Assembly: GCA_030789695.1 (NCBI GenBank)
Contig: CM061142.1
Location: forward strand, 361,236,257 to 361,300,256
Direction of reading: 5' to 3'
DNA: 64,000 nucleotides
DNA from: Scilla litardierei
Lineage: Eukaryota; Streptophyta; Magnoliopsida; Asparagales; Asparagaceae
Positions 22,811 to 34,661 of the stretch are shown here, in pieces. A model generated the notes under the pieces. It saw nothing but the letters and a program-made list of their open reading frames with translations. It had not been told where the DNA came from and made no database searches. The first letter of the stretch is position 1. Each line of letters starts with the position of its first letter. The translations under genes were made by a program, and so were the position numbers.

Positions 22811-23154
22811 TGATAGCCCTGACACTCAACTCACGGCAGCAATGAACAAAAGAAAGCACAGCACTTGTCAAAAAAAAAAGAAACCTGCGGCTATTTTGAT
22901 TGGCTCCTTCAACTTGCTGCTTTTGATTTCTTTCTCATTGCTATTTAATGCGAAAACACAACAGAAAAAAAACCGAACGTGCCGCATCGTGCGCAACGTT
23001 CTCATCGTGAGAAACAAACCCCCCCGGACTCGGTCATTCACGAGACACGTTCGCCCCACGCTCCTATTTGCATGGCCTGACATCGTGGCCTCGTTTTATT
23101 TCTGCCAAACTAACCAACGAAAAAGGAGGAGAAGAACAACGAGATTATTTAACA
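22811..23154 (-). repeat. Copia-A 3' LTR
   Basis: Bordered on the internal side by the polypurine tract (plus-strand AACTCCCCCTAA). Close in sequence to 22468-22805 and 36758-37096. Confidence 0.9.
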
Positions 23155-23167
23155 AACTCCCCCTAAT

Positions 23168-25369
23168 CTAGTTGTTCTGGATGTTGACGATGCCTAGCTT
23201 CGTGCGCAGGCCCTGGAACTTGACTCGCCCAAGTGCTTTTGTTAATAGATCCGCTAGCTGATCGTCGGTATGGACATAGTCGACGGCGATCTTGCCGCCT
23301 TCGACGCACTGCCTGATGAAATGATAGCATGTCTCGATATGTTTGCTCCGGTCATGGAAAACCGGATTCTTACAAAGTTGAATCGTTGATTTGTTGTCCA
23401 CAAGTAGAGTAGCTACGCCGGCCTCCTTGTCGAGGAGATCACTGAGTAGCTATGCGAACCACACACCTTGGCATGTTGCAGTAGTTGCGGCAATGTACTC
23501 CGCCTCGCAAGACGATAGGACAACCACTTTCTGCTTCTGTGATTGCCAGCTTACTGGGCTCCCCCGAGAACAAACACCACGCCGGTAGTGCTCTTTCTAT
23601 CGTCGACATCGCCGGCCATGTCGGCGTCACTGTACCCCACGAGTTTAGCTCCGGAGATGTCCTTGGCGTAGCGACATCCGTAGCCAATAGTGCCAGTAAT
23701 ATACCTGAGTATGTGCTTGACGGCGCTCCAATGCTCAATCGTAGGCGACTCCATAAAGCGACTGACGTAGCCGACGGCGAACGTGATGTCGGGCCGCGTG
23801 TGTACCAAGTAGCGTAGACTCCCGACGATACTCCGGTAGAGCATCGTATCCACCGGTGGGTTTGAGCTCTCCTTGCTCAGTTTCAATCGTGGCTCCATTA
23901 GGACGTGGACTGGGTTGCAACCGGTCATGCCCGCTTTCTTGAGCACCTTGGCCATGTACGCAGTCTGCCGCAGCGTGATCTCACCGGCGCCTTGTCGTAC
24001 CTCGATGCCGAGGTAATAGCTAAGCTTACCGAGGTCGCTCATCTGGAACATGGCCTTCATCTCCTGCTTAAAATGATCGTTAGCCTTCAAATGCGCGCCC
24101 GTGACGATCAGATCGTCCATGTACACGCCCAGCAGCAGCTTCTCATCGCTGATGCCCCGGGTGTAAACTGTGTGCTCCGTATCGTTCCTGTGAAACCCAA
24201 GTGATAACAGCGTGTCATCCAACTTGGCGTTCCACACACGAGGAGCTTGACGCAGTCCGTATAAAGCCTTGTGCAGCCGCAATACTTTGTGCTCGTGCCT
24301 GTCTCGAATAAATCCGGGCGGCTGCGCTACATACACTTCTTCCTCCAGGTCGCTGTTCAGGAATGCAGACTTGACATCAAGATGGTGTACTTCCCAGCCG
24401 GCGTGCGTCGCGACCACCAGCAGCACTCTGACGGAGTCCAGTCGAGCCATGGGAGCAAAGACTTCATCGAAGTCGATCCCCGCGCGCTGGACATAGCCCT
24501 TCTCCACGAGCCTGGCCTTGTGCTTGATCACTTCGCCGGCGCTGTTCTTCTTCAACTTGAAAACTCACTTCAGCCTAATCGGCTTTTTCCCTGCAGGCAA
24601 CTCCGTTAGTGTCCAAGTGTGGTTTTCGACGATCGAGCTCAGCTCGTCGAGCATCGTCTTCCTCCAGCATGCATGCGGCTCAGCCTCCTAGAATGTCACC
24701 GGCTCGTCACGGGTCGCAAGCAGGAGCTCCTCTGGGTCCATCACGTGCTCGTCGGTCGTGGCGTACATGTTGTTGACGGTGCGGTAGCGTCGTGGTGCCT
24801 CGTTGTTGCCGATCATGGCCGCAGGTGTTGCATCGGGTGGTTGAGACACAAACTCCACGACGTTCGGCTCAGGGGTCGGTGAAGCATCCAATGGCGTGGG
24901 CGTGTCTGGCTCGGGTGTCCGTGCACGCGGCGTGGCCGGCTCGGACGTAGGTGGTGTTGCCGCTCCCCCTTGTGTCGACGTGGTGGTTCCTTCGCACGCC
25001 GTCGCGAAGGACGGTGTGTACTCCACTGTGAACGAGGATGAACCCGCGTCGGAGCCAACCCAGTCCCAGCACGCCGCTTCATCGAACACGGCGTCGCGTG
25101 TCTCATACACGCGCTTGCTCGTACACCCGGTAAGCCTTAGACTCGATGTCGTAGCCGATCAACACCATGGGGATGCTGCGATCATCCAATTTCTTCAGGT
25201 TAGGCCGTGTTACCTTAACATGTGCGATGCAGCCGAACGTTCTGAAGAAGTGCACCGCCGGCTTCCTCCTGTGCCAAGCCTCGTACGGAGTCATGCCATG
25301 CACGCTATATGTCGACGAGCAGTTCAAGATGAACACCGCCGTGCTGACTATCTCCCCCCAGAACACGCC
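23168..25369 (-). pseudogene. Copia-A pol, integrase C-terminus to RNase H
   Basis: Reads away from the Athila-1 junction at 25369. The integrase C-terminal part (GMTPYEAWHRRKP, FGCIAHV) is followed by a frameshift near 25115, a Pro/Thr-rich linker, and the RT domain with the catalytic YMDD at 24112-24123 and VVFVLGG near its end. RNase H follows in two other frames, with CEAEY-type and DNKSTIQL motifs to 23168. Breaks: TAG at 24688-24690, TGA at 24565-24567 in place of the Trp of the KWVFK motif, and a frameshift near 23560. RT itself is open for about 330 codons. Confidence 0.88.
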
Positions 25370-26957
25370 TGACGTGCGTTTATATTTCATATATTTGTGC
25401 ACGTTTTCTTCCGTGTTTTTCCGTATTTTACCACCGTCTTATATTCGTTTTCTCGTGTTTTCTTGTTTTCTTTCACTTTTCCGTGTTTTCCGTATTTTGC
25501 AGGAGTTTACTGGCATAATGGACATAAAACGATGATATCGCAAGTCCCCGGAGCAATGGGAGGAGTCACGCGTGATCCGGGGGTCAAACGACTAGGATAT
25601 CATCTTTCAGCCCCTCACCCGATCGGTTGGTCATCTTCAACCGATCAGGTGATGCACGCGTGCACCACCCGGACGCAGCTTAGAGCTCACAAGAAGTTAC
25701 CCGGTCGGTTCAGCGACCGGGTCAAAAGCCCAAAGCTCTGGAATTCGAAGCTGATTGCCAACCGATCGGGTGACCTTCACCCGATCGATTCACCTGTAGC
25801 TGAATTTCAAAAGCCAAGACACGGTCAGCTCAACCGGCCTCCTCACCCGACGGCACCAAGATCCAACCGGTCACATTCATATGTCAACCGACTGGTTCAT
25901 CCTGACCGGGTGAAGTCCCGCATCTCGCTGCCGAAGTTTGGTCATGATCACCCGACCGGTTGACTTGTCAACCGATCGGATGATATCTTTTCCTATATAT
26001 AGAACCCTAGGTTTCCCAGAAACGGGAGTTGGTTATTTTTTACTGTTTTCTTCATTTTGTGACGGCTGTAATTTCCCAGTTTTTGTAAGTTTTCGGATCT
26101 TTGTGAAACTTTAGTATTATCTTAATTGCCTTACTACCATTGCATTTCTATTGTCGGATCATGATTTTTACGGTCGATTTCTGTTTAGATCGCTTTTTCC
26201 TAAATATGTGTGAGTAGTTCCCGAATCTGGGATTTTGGCGGAAACCCCTTCGTGTGTTCTCCCCGATGCATCCACAGGGTTAGGAAATCGATAGGGATTA
26301 GGAATCTAACAGTTACGTGGGGTGTTTTATTGTCATCGGCGGGAAAAAGACCGCCTTTGACCGTTGGGCCAAGGGGGAATAAACTTGGCGGTTGACTCCC
26401 TAGCCATAGCTCACGCCCTTAGCGTAGACGCCGAATCCTAGCGCGCGGGAGCGACAGGATGAGACGTTGGGAGTTATCGTTGCGAGCTTAGTGCTCCCGG
26501 AGTCGATCAGTGTTAATGGACACAGGAGTGCCCACTGATCGAACCCGGGAAGTCCGGCGTATCATCCTGGGCACCGACCGGAATATCGGGCCCATGGGAC
26601 GCCGGTACCACTTTCAGAGGCAACGTCTCACCATTAGACCCTAATTCCGATCGCTATCCTACCCGTAGGCCATATCGGCGAGAATCGCACGATAGGGGTG
26701 GAAACCAAAGTCCCGGGTTTTTCCTTTATATTGTCTATACCTTGCTTTCTATTTACCGTGGCAAACCCTAATTTGATCCGGGCTAGCTCGCCCATGAGGT
26801 GAATTTGATCCTCTTTGACACAAGCACATCCACGCCTCCCTGAGTTCGACCCCCAAGCCACACTACAACATCGTGCGCTTGCGGTTACAAATATTTAATT
26901 CTCACGCCCCCGATCTTATCGTTGCACACATCTAACACGCACCGCTGGGGGGCGTCA
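25370..26957 (+). repeat. Athila-1 5' LTR
   Basis: U3 holds a palindrome array at 25610-25985, directly followed by the TATA box CTATATATAG at 25993-26002. The 3' end is GGGGCGTCA. Confidence 0.92.
25610..25985. repeat. Athila-1 LTR array of CCGATCGG palindromes
   Basis: About ten copies of CACCCGATCGGTTG, CAACCGATCGGGTGA and half-matched variants end 8-10 bases before the TATA box. The same array is in the 3' LTR (about 33310-33690), and internal copies occur at 30112-30458. Confidence 0.85.
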
Positions 26958-26964
26958 AGCTTTA

Positions 26965-26982
26965 TGGCGCCGTTGCCGGGGA
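26965..26982 (+). other. Athila-1 primer-binding site (tRNA-Asp)
   Basis: TGGCGCCGTTGCCGGGGA is the exact complement of the plant tRNA-Asp(GTC) 3' end, as used by Athila-group elements; it lies 7 bases inside the LTR. Confidence 0.9.
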
Positions 26983-27169
26983 GTCAACGTGCTTGTAATT
27001 TTAGGATTTCATGAACCCTAGTGTCTAGCTCTCATCCCTACCTTGCGATAATTTTCGCATTCTTCTTTTTCCTTTTTATCTTCTTATTTTTATTTTTTAT
27101 TTTTATTTTTATTTCTTATCTTATCTGTTTCTTTCCCACTTATCGCTTCACGGGTGTTTGTTGTTTTTC

Positions 27170-29913
27170 ATGCGCAGGAGTTCAAGAAGTCTCGACGACT
27201 TGATCTCCGTTGATCCAGAGATAAACGCCACCCTTAGGCGTTTGGCCACCGAGAAGCGAAGGAGAGAGGATCCTAAAGCCATGGGGGAGAACACCTCGCC
27301 TCACAAGTCCCTGCTGGAGTACTCGATGCCTTCACTCGAGTCCACCTCTGCCATCCGTCTTCTAGCTATTACGGCCCAAAGCTTCGAGCTTAAGCCATCT
27401 TTGGTGACGTGGATCCAGCAGGATCAATTTTCGGGTGCACCCATGGAGAGCCCGATTGAGCATTTAGACTCCTTCTTGGAGAAATGTGACACCTTCCGGA
27501 TAAACGGTGTCACAACTGAGGTGATCCAACTGAAGCTGTTCCCCTTCTCCTTACAAGATAAGGCCAAGCTGTGGCTTAGGGGGAAGGACCCGAATACATT
27601 CAACACCTGGGAGAAGCTCTCAAATGCTTTCCTGACGAAGTTCTTTCCCCCGGGGAAGACCATGAAGCTGAGGAGTGAGATCTCCTCCTTCTCCCAGGCC
27701 AGCCATGAGTTCTTGTATGAATCTTGGACGAGATACAAGGAGATGTAGAGAAGATGCCCCCACCATGAGCTCCCCAAGTGGCAGATCATAAATCTGTTCT
27801 ATAATGGGTTGAGGGACGATTTAAAATCTTCCATGGACGCCGCGGCTGGAGGGTCCTTTATATCGAGAAGTGAGGAAGATGTCGGACAGATTCTGGAAAA
27901 TATGGCATCCAACAATGAACGGTGGTGTGACGAGAGTGCCAAACCTAGATCTGGGGGCATACACAGGGTTGAGAACGTTGACAAATTATCAAGCAAGTTT
28001 GACTTGCTGTCGACCCAGATCTCCGCATTGATGGTAGGCACCGGTGGCGCCAGTTCACAACAGATTGCTGCGGTAGAGTCCGAAGTTTTTGGGGAGTTCG
28101 ACGGTGGAGACATCTCACCACCGTTGGATCAGGCGAGCGTATTATTTTAAAATCCTACGGGGAATGTGCCTTTTTCACCACGAACCAACTCCAACCTGGC
28201 CTACTCTCCAAACAACCGGAATCATCCAAACCTTAGCTACCGAGCGCCTTATCAACAGCCGACTCAGCAACAACAGCAGATATATCAGCCGGCTAAGCCT
28301 CAGCAGCAGTTTCAGCAGCAGTTTCTGTAGCAGCCATTTCAGCAGCAACAACCACCACAACAGTACCAGTAGTACACTCCAAGAAATCAACAACCCACCC
28401 AGCAGCAATATGGCCAGCAGTGGGCCATCTCTCCGGTTGAGTCCCTCTTGACTCAATACATCGCCAACCAGGAGAAGATCAATCTGAAGTTGGAGATGTG
28501 ACAGAGAGTCCTCACTGATCAGGTGACCCAGCTGGGGTTGCAAGTGGCGAACCTTCAGAGATCGCAGAATCTTTTACCGCCACAGTCTGAGGTGAACCCG
28601 AGGGGGGTAAATCGGACCTTGGCGCTCACGCATGAGCATGAGAACGTGTCCGCCATCGTTTTGAGGAGCGGAACACAAATTCCTACTAGAGTGCCACCCA
28701 GGGAACCGGAAGCACCACTGGCCGTTGAGCGGCCAATTGAAAAAGCTGACGACGACGATGCCCCATTGCCAAAGATTGTGACTCCGGAGAGAGCCCCCCA
28801 AGAAGAGAAGAAGAAAGGAGAAGAAGGGAATTTGAGGGTATTCAAGCCCGTTGTGCCCTTTCCACAACGTCTGGCCCAAGCGAAAATCGACGAGAAGTAT
28901 GGCAAATTTTTTGCCATGGTCAAGGATTTAAGCCTTCAAATCCCCTTCCTAGAAGCTATTGAGACGATCCCCTCCTATGCAAAATTTTTGAAAGATTTAG
29001 TGACAAGGGGATCCAGAAAGGAAAAGGTTGTCCTAACGGCAGAATGCAGCGCTCTCATTCAGAGAGCAAATCCGCCGAAGCTTAAAGACCCAGGAAGTTT
29101 TTCCATCCCTTGTTCGATTGGGGAAGTGCGAATCCAGAGGGTGCTCGTCGATCTTGGAGCGAGCTTCAGCTTAATGACCCTATCGTTGTATAAGAGAATA
29201 GGGATGGGAGACTTGGAGCCTACCGGCATGACATTACAACTTGCTGATCGTTCGGTCAAGTACCCAGTGGGAGTAGTGGATGACCTCCCGTCGATGTGAG
29301 AGGTGTAAAAGTACCAGTTGATTGTGTGGTGGACATGCCGGAAGACAAGCACACTCCTATTATCCTGGGACGACCCTTTATGGCAACCGCCGGAGTTTTG
29401 ATAGACGTGAAGAATGGGAAACTTTCCCTCAATGTCGGCCAAGAAAGAGTCGAATTTGACTTAGGCTTATCGATGAAGCACCCAAACCCCCCTGACGATC
29501 CTAGTATCAGTATGCTGGAGAACGAAGAAGATAGAGCTGTTGAAACAAGTGCCTGGGAAGTACTCTCGAGGAATCCCCCCGATAGCTTGGGGGACCTTGG
29601 AGAGCAAGTTGGCTCCCCAAAGAACGAAGTTGCTAATGAGGCGGTCGCGCGATGTGTGACCCCTCCCGGATTCCCTAAGGCTCCTCCTACGAGGAGAAAA
29701 GGGAAAGAACCCATGGACCTCACTGGTGATGAGGTCCGGATCCTGAAAAAGATGGCGGTAGACGCCAATTTGAGGGAGAAGCCCCCGGATCCTGTCGACA
29801 AAGGGAGGGTGGTTGAGCAAATCTTCTTACAGCTGCCGACTACAACAATAGCCACAAGCTCTGGAGTTGAAGAGATGCCGGATTTTGGGCATCACCCGTA
29901 TCGCCCACCATGA
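27170..29913 (+). pseudogene. Athila-1 gag-protease
   Basis: The ATG at 27170 opens a typical Athila Gag (retrotransposon gag domain with PIEHLDSFLEKCDTFR and LFPFSLQDKAKLWL). A TAG at 27746 and several stops between 28148 and 28502 (in a Gln/Pro-rich linker with repeated CAG-to-TAG changes) break it. From 28523 the aspartic protease region follows, with DLGAS at 29150-29164 and LADRSVKYPVG. A frameshift at about 29295 precedes the ILGRPFMATAG motif and the tail, which ends with a TGA at 29911. Where RT would begin, the frame ends and non-coding sequence starts. Gag would form particles and protease process them. Confidence 0.87.
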
Positions 29914-29928
29914 ACATCATCAACGGGC

Positions 29929-29975
29929 GTCGAGCTAAACGACGTTAAACAAAAGCGCTTCATGGGAGGCAACCC
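29929..29975 (+). other. Conserved post-gag/protease motif, Athila-1
   Basis: GTCGAGCTAAACGAC, TTAAAC, AGCGCTT and GGGAGGCAACCC occur in that order, as at 50726-50770 in Athila-2, although the flanks are diverged. In complete Athila elements I expect this block downstream of pol, so it marks the join left by pol loss. That placement is from memory of the group, not shown here. Confidence 0.5.
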
Positions 29976-30111
29976 ATGCTCTAAACTTTTGTTTCAATTT
30001 TTAGGACTTTTTCTTAATTTTAATTTATCTATTTTTATAAATAAATCCAGCCGCAACAACTTCCGTGGTGGAACTTAGGCTATTTGTGGGTTTTTGCAGA
30101 AAACAAGGCCC

Positions 30112-30475
30112 CAACCGATCGGTTGATAACTCAACCGATCGGTTGGGATGTATCAGCTGACGGCCGTGTCTGCCACTAAATGAACCGACCGGGTGAAGCC
30201 AGCCGAGACCGGGTGACAGACCGGGTGACCTGGGGGAAACTCTCGGGAAAATTTCAGAATTCGTCAACCGATCGGGTGACAAGAAGCAAGACCGGTTGAG
30301 GGACCGGGTGAGAAACCCTAAACTTTCGGGAAAATATGTGGAGCGGCCAACCGATCGGGTGAGTTATCACCCGACCGGTTCGCCTGTAGCATTTTTTTCA
30401 GCTTAATATTTCGACCTAAAGTCAACCGATCGGGTGACAACTCACCCGACCGGTTCGACTTAAATCCCTATAAAT
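30112..30475 (+). promoter_or_regulatory. Athila-1 internal palindrome array plus TATA box
   Basis: Contains the perfect palindromes CAACCGATCGGTTG at 30112-30125 and 30132-30145, then CAACCGATCGGGTGA variants near 30264, 30349 and 30422 and CACCCGACCGGTTCG near 30369 and 30443. TATAAAT follows at 30469-30475. The same motif and motif-to-TATA spacing occur in the LTR U3. It lies about 430 bases before the downstream ORF ATG, so it is a likely internal promoter. Confidence 0.6.
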
Positions 30476-30901
30476 GGCCGCCCCCCGCACGTTCGATCTG
30501 CCCTCGCCCTATTTCAAATTCCAGATCGATGCTTTGACTCCCCCTCTTGCGCCTGACCTCGTTCTTCCCCTAAATCAACCCCAATCGATCTCCCCCCTCT
30601 CCCTATCCATCTCTCCATCGATTTCTCCCCATCCTCCTCGATTTCTCCCGCACACAAAACCCTAACTTTCACCCATTCTCCTCCAATTTCGAAACTTGCT
30701 GAAAGGATTGCCGTGGCCTCACACGTGCTCCCGTCGAGTAGCATTGGGGCATCTACGAGCAACGATCTTCATCTCATTTGGGTAAACTCGCTCCTTTGCT
30801 CAATTTTAATTTTACCCTAAATATTTTATTTTGCTCGTTGGCCGTGTTTGTGTGTATACATTGTCTTTTGCATACACTCACACACACACGACTCCTGCAC
30901 A

Positions 30902-31303
30902 ATGCCTCCTCGCCGTGCTAAGCCCACCGACGTCAGCTCTTCCAACCCTAGGCCCACCCGTCGCGCTCGTCGAACACAACCCCCCACTCAATCCACCACC
31001 ACCAATTCATCTACCACCTCACGCACCACTTCCCCCACTTACGTTGGCGATGCCGAATTCGGGGTGTCATTCCAGGACGACGACCAATCCGACCGGTTCG
31101 TGGCCATGCTCCTCGTAGCTGGACATGGTGGTCGGGCAACTCAGGAGTCCATCGACCGAGACCTGCCCTTTCTTCAAAGCTTCATTCGCCACATTCGCAC
31201 TGACCCACCCGGTGTCTCCGAGCTTCACATCCCACCCCCCACCACTACTGGTCCCCTGCACAGGCCCCCATCACCACCCCCAGAGGGTGGTACTTCTGCT
31301 TGA
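30902..31303 (+). pseudogene. Athila-1 downstream ORF, shortened ATHILA ORF-1-like
   Basis: The ATG at 30902 begins MPPRRAKP and a Ser/Thr/Pro/Arg-rich basic segment, then FGVSFQDDDQSDRF; it stops at 31303 after about 133 codons. Athila-2 has the same start pattern (MPPRLRPRTWEP...ITFRDDAQRQ) in a protein of about 650 residues, so this copy has lost the central domain. Function unknown; the family is named ATHILA ORF-1 in domain databases. The basic N-terminus could be a nuclear signal or bind nucleic acid (inference). Confidence 0.55.
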
Positions 31304-33073
31304 TATTTTCCCATCCCGCTTTTGTCCCCCCTATTTTTAGTGCCCATCTGTCTTTGCGGGGCCCTGCTTTACCACTGCTAGGGGGAGGACCCATTCACGT
31401 GTCGAATCGCTTCCTTTTTATTTCTATTTCCTTTCTTTTCTTTTATTGACATCCCCCTTGCATATCTCTGCACTTTCAAGATCATATCTCATTGCTAGCA
31501 TTGTCATGTCTAGCTTGGGGGAAGTCTATTTTGCTGTGTTGTCGTGTTTTATTTTCTTTGTGTGTGTGCTTGTTTCATTTGTCGTGTCGTATCATTTTCT
31601 TTCTTTCTTTCTTTCTTTTTCTATTTTTATGTCGTGTGGTTTGATTTTGATTTTTCTTTATTTTCATTTTCGTATCTGTGTTCTCCATGTTTTTCATTTC
31701 TTTTTTGTGTCAGTGCGTACCCCCCATTTTCATTGCCCTCCCATACTCACTCTTATTGCATTGAGGGCAATGCAAGCTTCAGCTTGGAGGAGTCGCACTT
31801 TGTGCGTCAGTTGAGTCTTTCTTTTTCGTTTTTGTGTCGTTTTCATCGTGTTTTAAATTTTTCTTTTCTTCTTTGTATCTCTTTCCCCTAGAGATGAACC
31901 CTATGATGAATTGCCACAAAATCACACACACCTAGCATGGCATCGATATCACACTCACTAGCCCTAGGATATCGAGCCCCCTGCATTTCACGCATCGTGG
32001 GTCCACTTAGCTTTTTGTGAGTCGTGTGTCGTGCCTAGCTGTTTGGTGTGCTTCTACTTTGTGATTTTACTTTATATACCTGTCCAGGAATGACCCCTAG
32101 ATTATCACGCTTCGATATGAATAATGCGGTATTTGCTTCTCTTGTCTGTTTCTGTATGCATGATTATATATATCGTATGCTTCATTTCGCATGTGTCGGG
32201 ATTCCACAATTAAGGACTAGGATAACCCATTTAGCCCATGCTCTAATTAGCGAGAATAGTTTTCTTTGCCCAAGTGTTTAGATTCCGATTTCTTTTTTGT
32301 TTTACTTGGTGCAATTCCCCTCGTCGTGTACCGTTCTCCCACTTGGGAGAGTACACATGTGTATAGCCAAAAACCCAAAAATCCAAAAAAAAAGAAAAGA
32401 AAAGAAAAACCCAAAAAGAAAAGAAAAGCAAAAAAATTGTATAGCCAAAAATCCAAAAAAATATACAAATACCCAAAACCCAAAAATTCCCGTGTGAATA
32501 TCTTTTCCTACTTGCCGAGAATAAAGGGAAGGCGAGAATTTGCACCGAGTGTTCTACTCCACATCATCTCAACCCCCATCGATGTCGAAAACACTTGGCT
32601 TAGGAACTTTTTAGCTATTATCTATGCTTTAGTGTGGTGATTTCCTTAACCCTAGTTGTGGAGTCCCCGACGCATTATATGTTTCGATTCTCTCTCTATT
32701 CACATGCATGCTTGAACTACATATATTCACCGCTTTATTCAATTCGAATCGATATTTGGGTCATTTCCTGGATTTGTGTATATCGAGCTTTATCGCACAT
32801 CGTAGATAGTGACACTGTCTGCTAGCGCACGACCACACTCACTCGCGCTTCACCGCGTGGGCCCACGGCACTTGTCTGGACTCGTATTCCTTGGTTTAGT
32901 GATGTGATTTGGCGTTTGATTGATTGGTGTGTCGTTTTTGATTTTGTTGGCCCTGACGGGTGATTTAGGATATAGAGTTTTCTTTTTCTCTCTTTCTCTT
33001 TATTTTCTCTTTCCGAGATCCTACTCTCACTCGTCTTCCTCGAGGACGAGGAAGAGTTCAGCTTGGGGGATTT
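31304..33073 (+). other. Athila-1 non-coding 3' region
   Basis: Pyrimidine-rich and A-rich tracts (32369-32490), no gene. Repeated purine blocks AGCTTGGGGGA (near 31507 and 33060) and a variant near 31772; the last one at 33060-33073 abuts the LTR and is the polypurine tract. Confidence 0.7.
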
Positions 33074-34661
33074 TGACGTGCGTTTATATTTCATATATTT
33101 GCGCACGTTTTCTTCCGTGTTTTTCCGTATTTTACCGCCGTCTTATATTCGTTTTCTCGTGTTTTCTTGTTTTCTTTCACTTTTCCGTGTTTTCCATATT
33201 TTGCAGGAGTTTACTGGCATATGGGACATAAAACGATGATATCGCAAGTCCCCGGAGCAACGGGAGGAGTCACGCGTGATCCGGGGGTCAAACGACGAGG
33301 ATATCATCTTTCAGCCCCTCACCCGATCGGTTGGTCATCTTCAACAGATCGGGTGATGCACGCGTGCACCACCCGGACGCAGCTTGGAGCTCACAAGAAG
33401 TCATCCGGTCGGTTCAGCGACCGGGTCAAAAGCCCAAAGTCTCTGGAATTCGAAGCTGATTGCCAACCGATCGGGTGACCTTCACCCGATCGGTTCACCT
33501 GTAGCTGAATTTCAAAAGCCAAGACACGGTCAGCTCAACCGGCCTCCTCATCTGACGGCACCAAGATCCAACCGGTCACATTCATATGTCAACCGACTGG
33601 TTCATCCTGACCGGGTGAAGTCCCGCATCTCGCTGCCGAAGTTTGGTCCTGATCACCCGACCGGTTGACTTGTCAACCGATCGGGTGATATCTTTTCCTA
33701 TATATAGAACCATAGGTTTCCCAGAAACGGGAGTTGGTTAGTTTTTTCTGTTTTCTTCATTTTGTGACGGCTGTAATTTCCCAGTTTTTGTAAGTTTTCG
33801 GATCTTTGTGAAACTTTAGTATTATCTTAATTGCCTTACTACCATTGCATTTATATTGTCGGATCATGATTTTTACGGTCGATTTCTGTTTAGATCGCTT
33901 TTTCCTAAATATGTGTGAGTAGTTCCCGAATCTGGGATTTTGGCGGAAACCCCTTCGTGGGTTCTCCCCGATGCATCCATAGGGTTAGGAAATCGATAGG
34001 GATTAGGAATCTAACGGTTACGCGGGGTGTTTTATTGTCATCAGCGGGAAAAAGACCGCCTTTGACCGTTTGGCCAAGGGGGAATAAACTTGGCGGTTGA
34101 CTCCCTAGCCATAGCTCACGCCCTTAGCGTAGACGCCGAATCCTAGCACGCGGGAGCGGCAGGATGTGACGTTGGGAGTTATCGTTGCGAGCTTAGTGCT
34201 CCCGGAGTCGATCAGTGTTAATGGACACGGGAGTGCCCACTGATCAAACCCGGGAAGTCCGGCGTATTATCCTGGGCACCGACCGGAATATCGGGCCCAT
34301 GGGACGCCGGTACCACTTTCAGAGGCAACGTCTCACCATTAGACCCTAATTCCGATCGCTATCCTACCCTTAGGCCGTATCGGCGAGAATCACACGATAG
34401 GGGTGGAAACCAAAGTCCCGGGTTTTTCCTTTATATTATATATACCTTGCTTTCTATTTACCGTGGCAAACCCTAATTTGATCCAGGCTAGCTCGCCCAT
34501 GGGGTGAATTTGATCCTCTTTGACACAAGCACATCCACGCCTCCCTGAGTTCGACCCCCAAGCCACACTACAACACCGTGCACTTGCGGTTACAAATATT
34601 TAATTCTCACGCCCCCGATCTTATCGTTGCACACATGTAGCACGCACCGCTGGGGGCGTCA
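33074..34661 (+). repeat. Athila-1 3' LTR
   Basis: Same 1588-bp length as the 5' LTR, with the palindrome array at about 33310-33690 and TATA at 33698-33707. Returns to Copia-A integrase sequence at 34662. Confidence 0.92.

Larger units (their letters stand above)
25370..34661 (+). mobile_element. Athila-1: Ty3/Gypsy Athila-type element lacking RT and integrase
   Basis: LTRs of 1588 bp (25370-26957 and 33074-34661) with TGACG...CGTCA ends. The primer site is a perfect tRNA-Asp complement. The polypurine tract CAGCTTGGGGGATTT precedes the 3' LTR. It is inserted in the Copia-A integrase; the flanking 5-mers ACGCC and GCTCC are a plausible mutated duplication (three of five match). It contains gag-protease (27170-29913) and a short downstream ORF (30902-31303) but no reverse transcriptase, RNase H or integrase, so it is non-autonomous. 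The LTRs differ only sparsely, so insertion was fairly recent. Confidence 0.9.

Noticed and set aside
23485..24882. Plus-strand frames opposite the Copia-A RT
   Set aside because: Antisense shadows of the minus-strand pol frame, which carries the real RT motifs.
25397..25963. A 188-codon plus-strand frame in the Athila-1 LTR (also at 33167-33668)
   Set aside because: It lies in U3 across the palindrome array and differs between the two LTR copies; no known protein.
26965..26982. tRNA gene suggested by the tRNA-Asp match
   Set aside because: Only the 18-base complement of the 3' end is present; it is a primer-binding site.
32266..32640. Lys-rich frame in the A-rich tract of Athila-1
   Set aside because: Low-complexity A-rich sequence, no start context or homologue.
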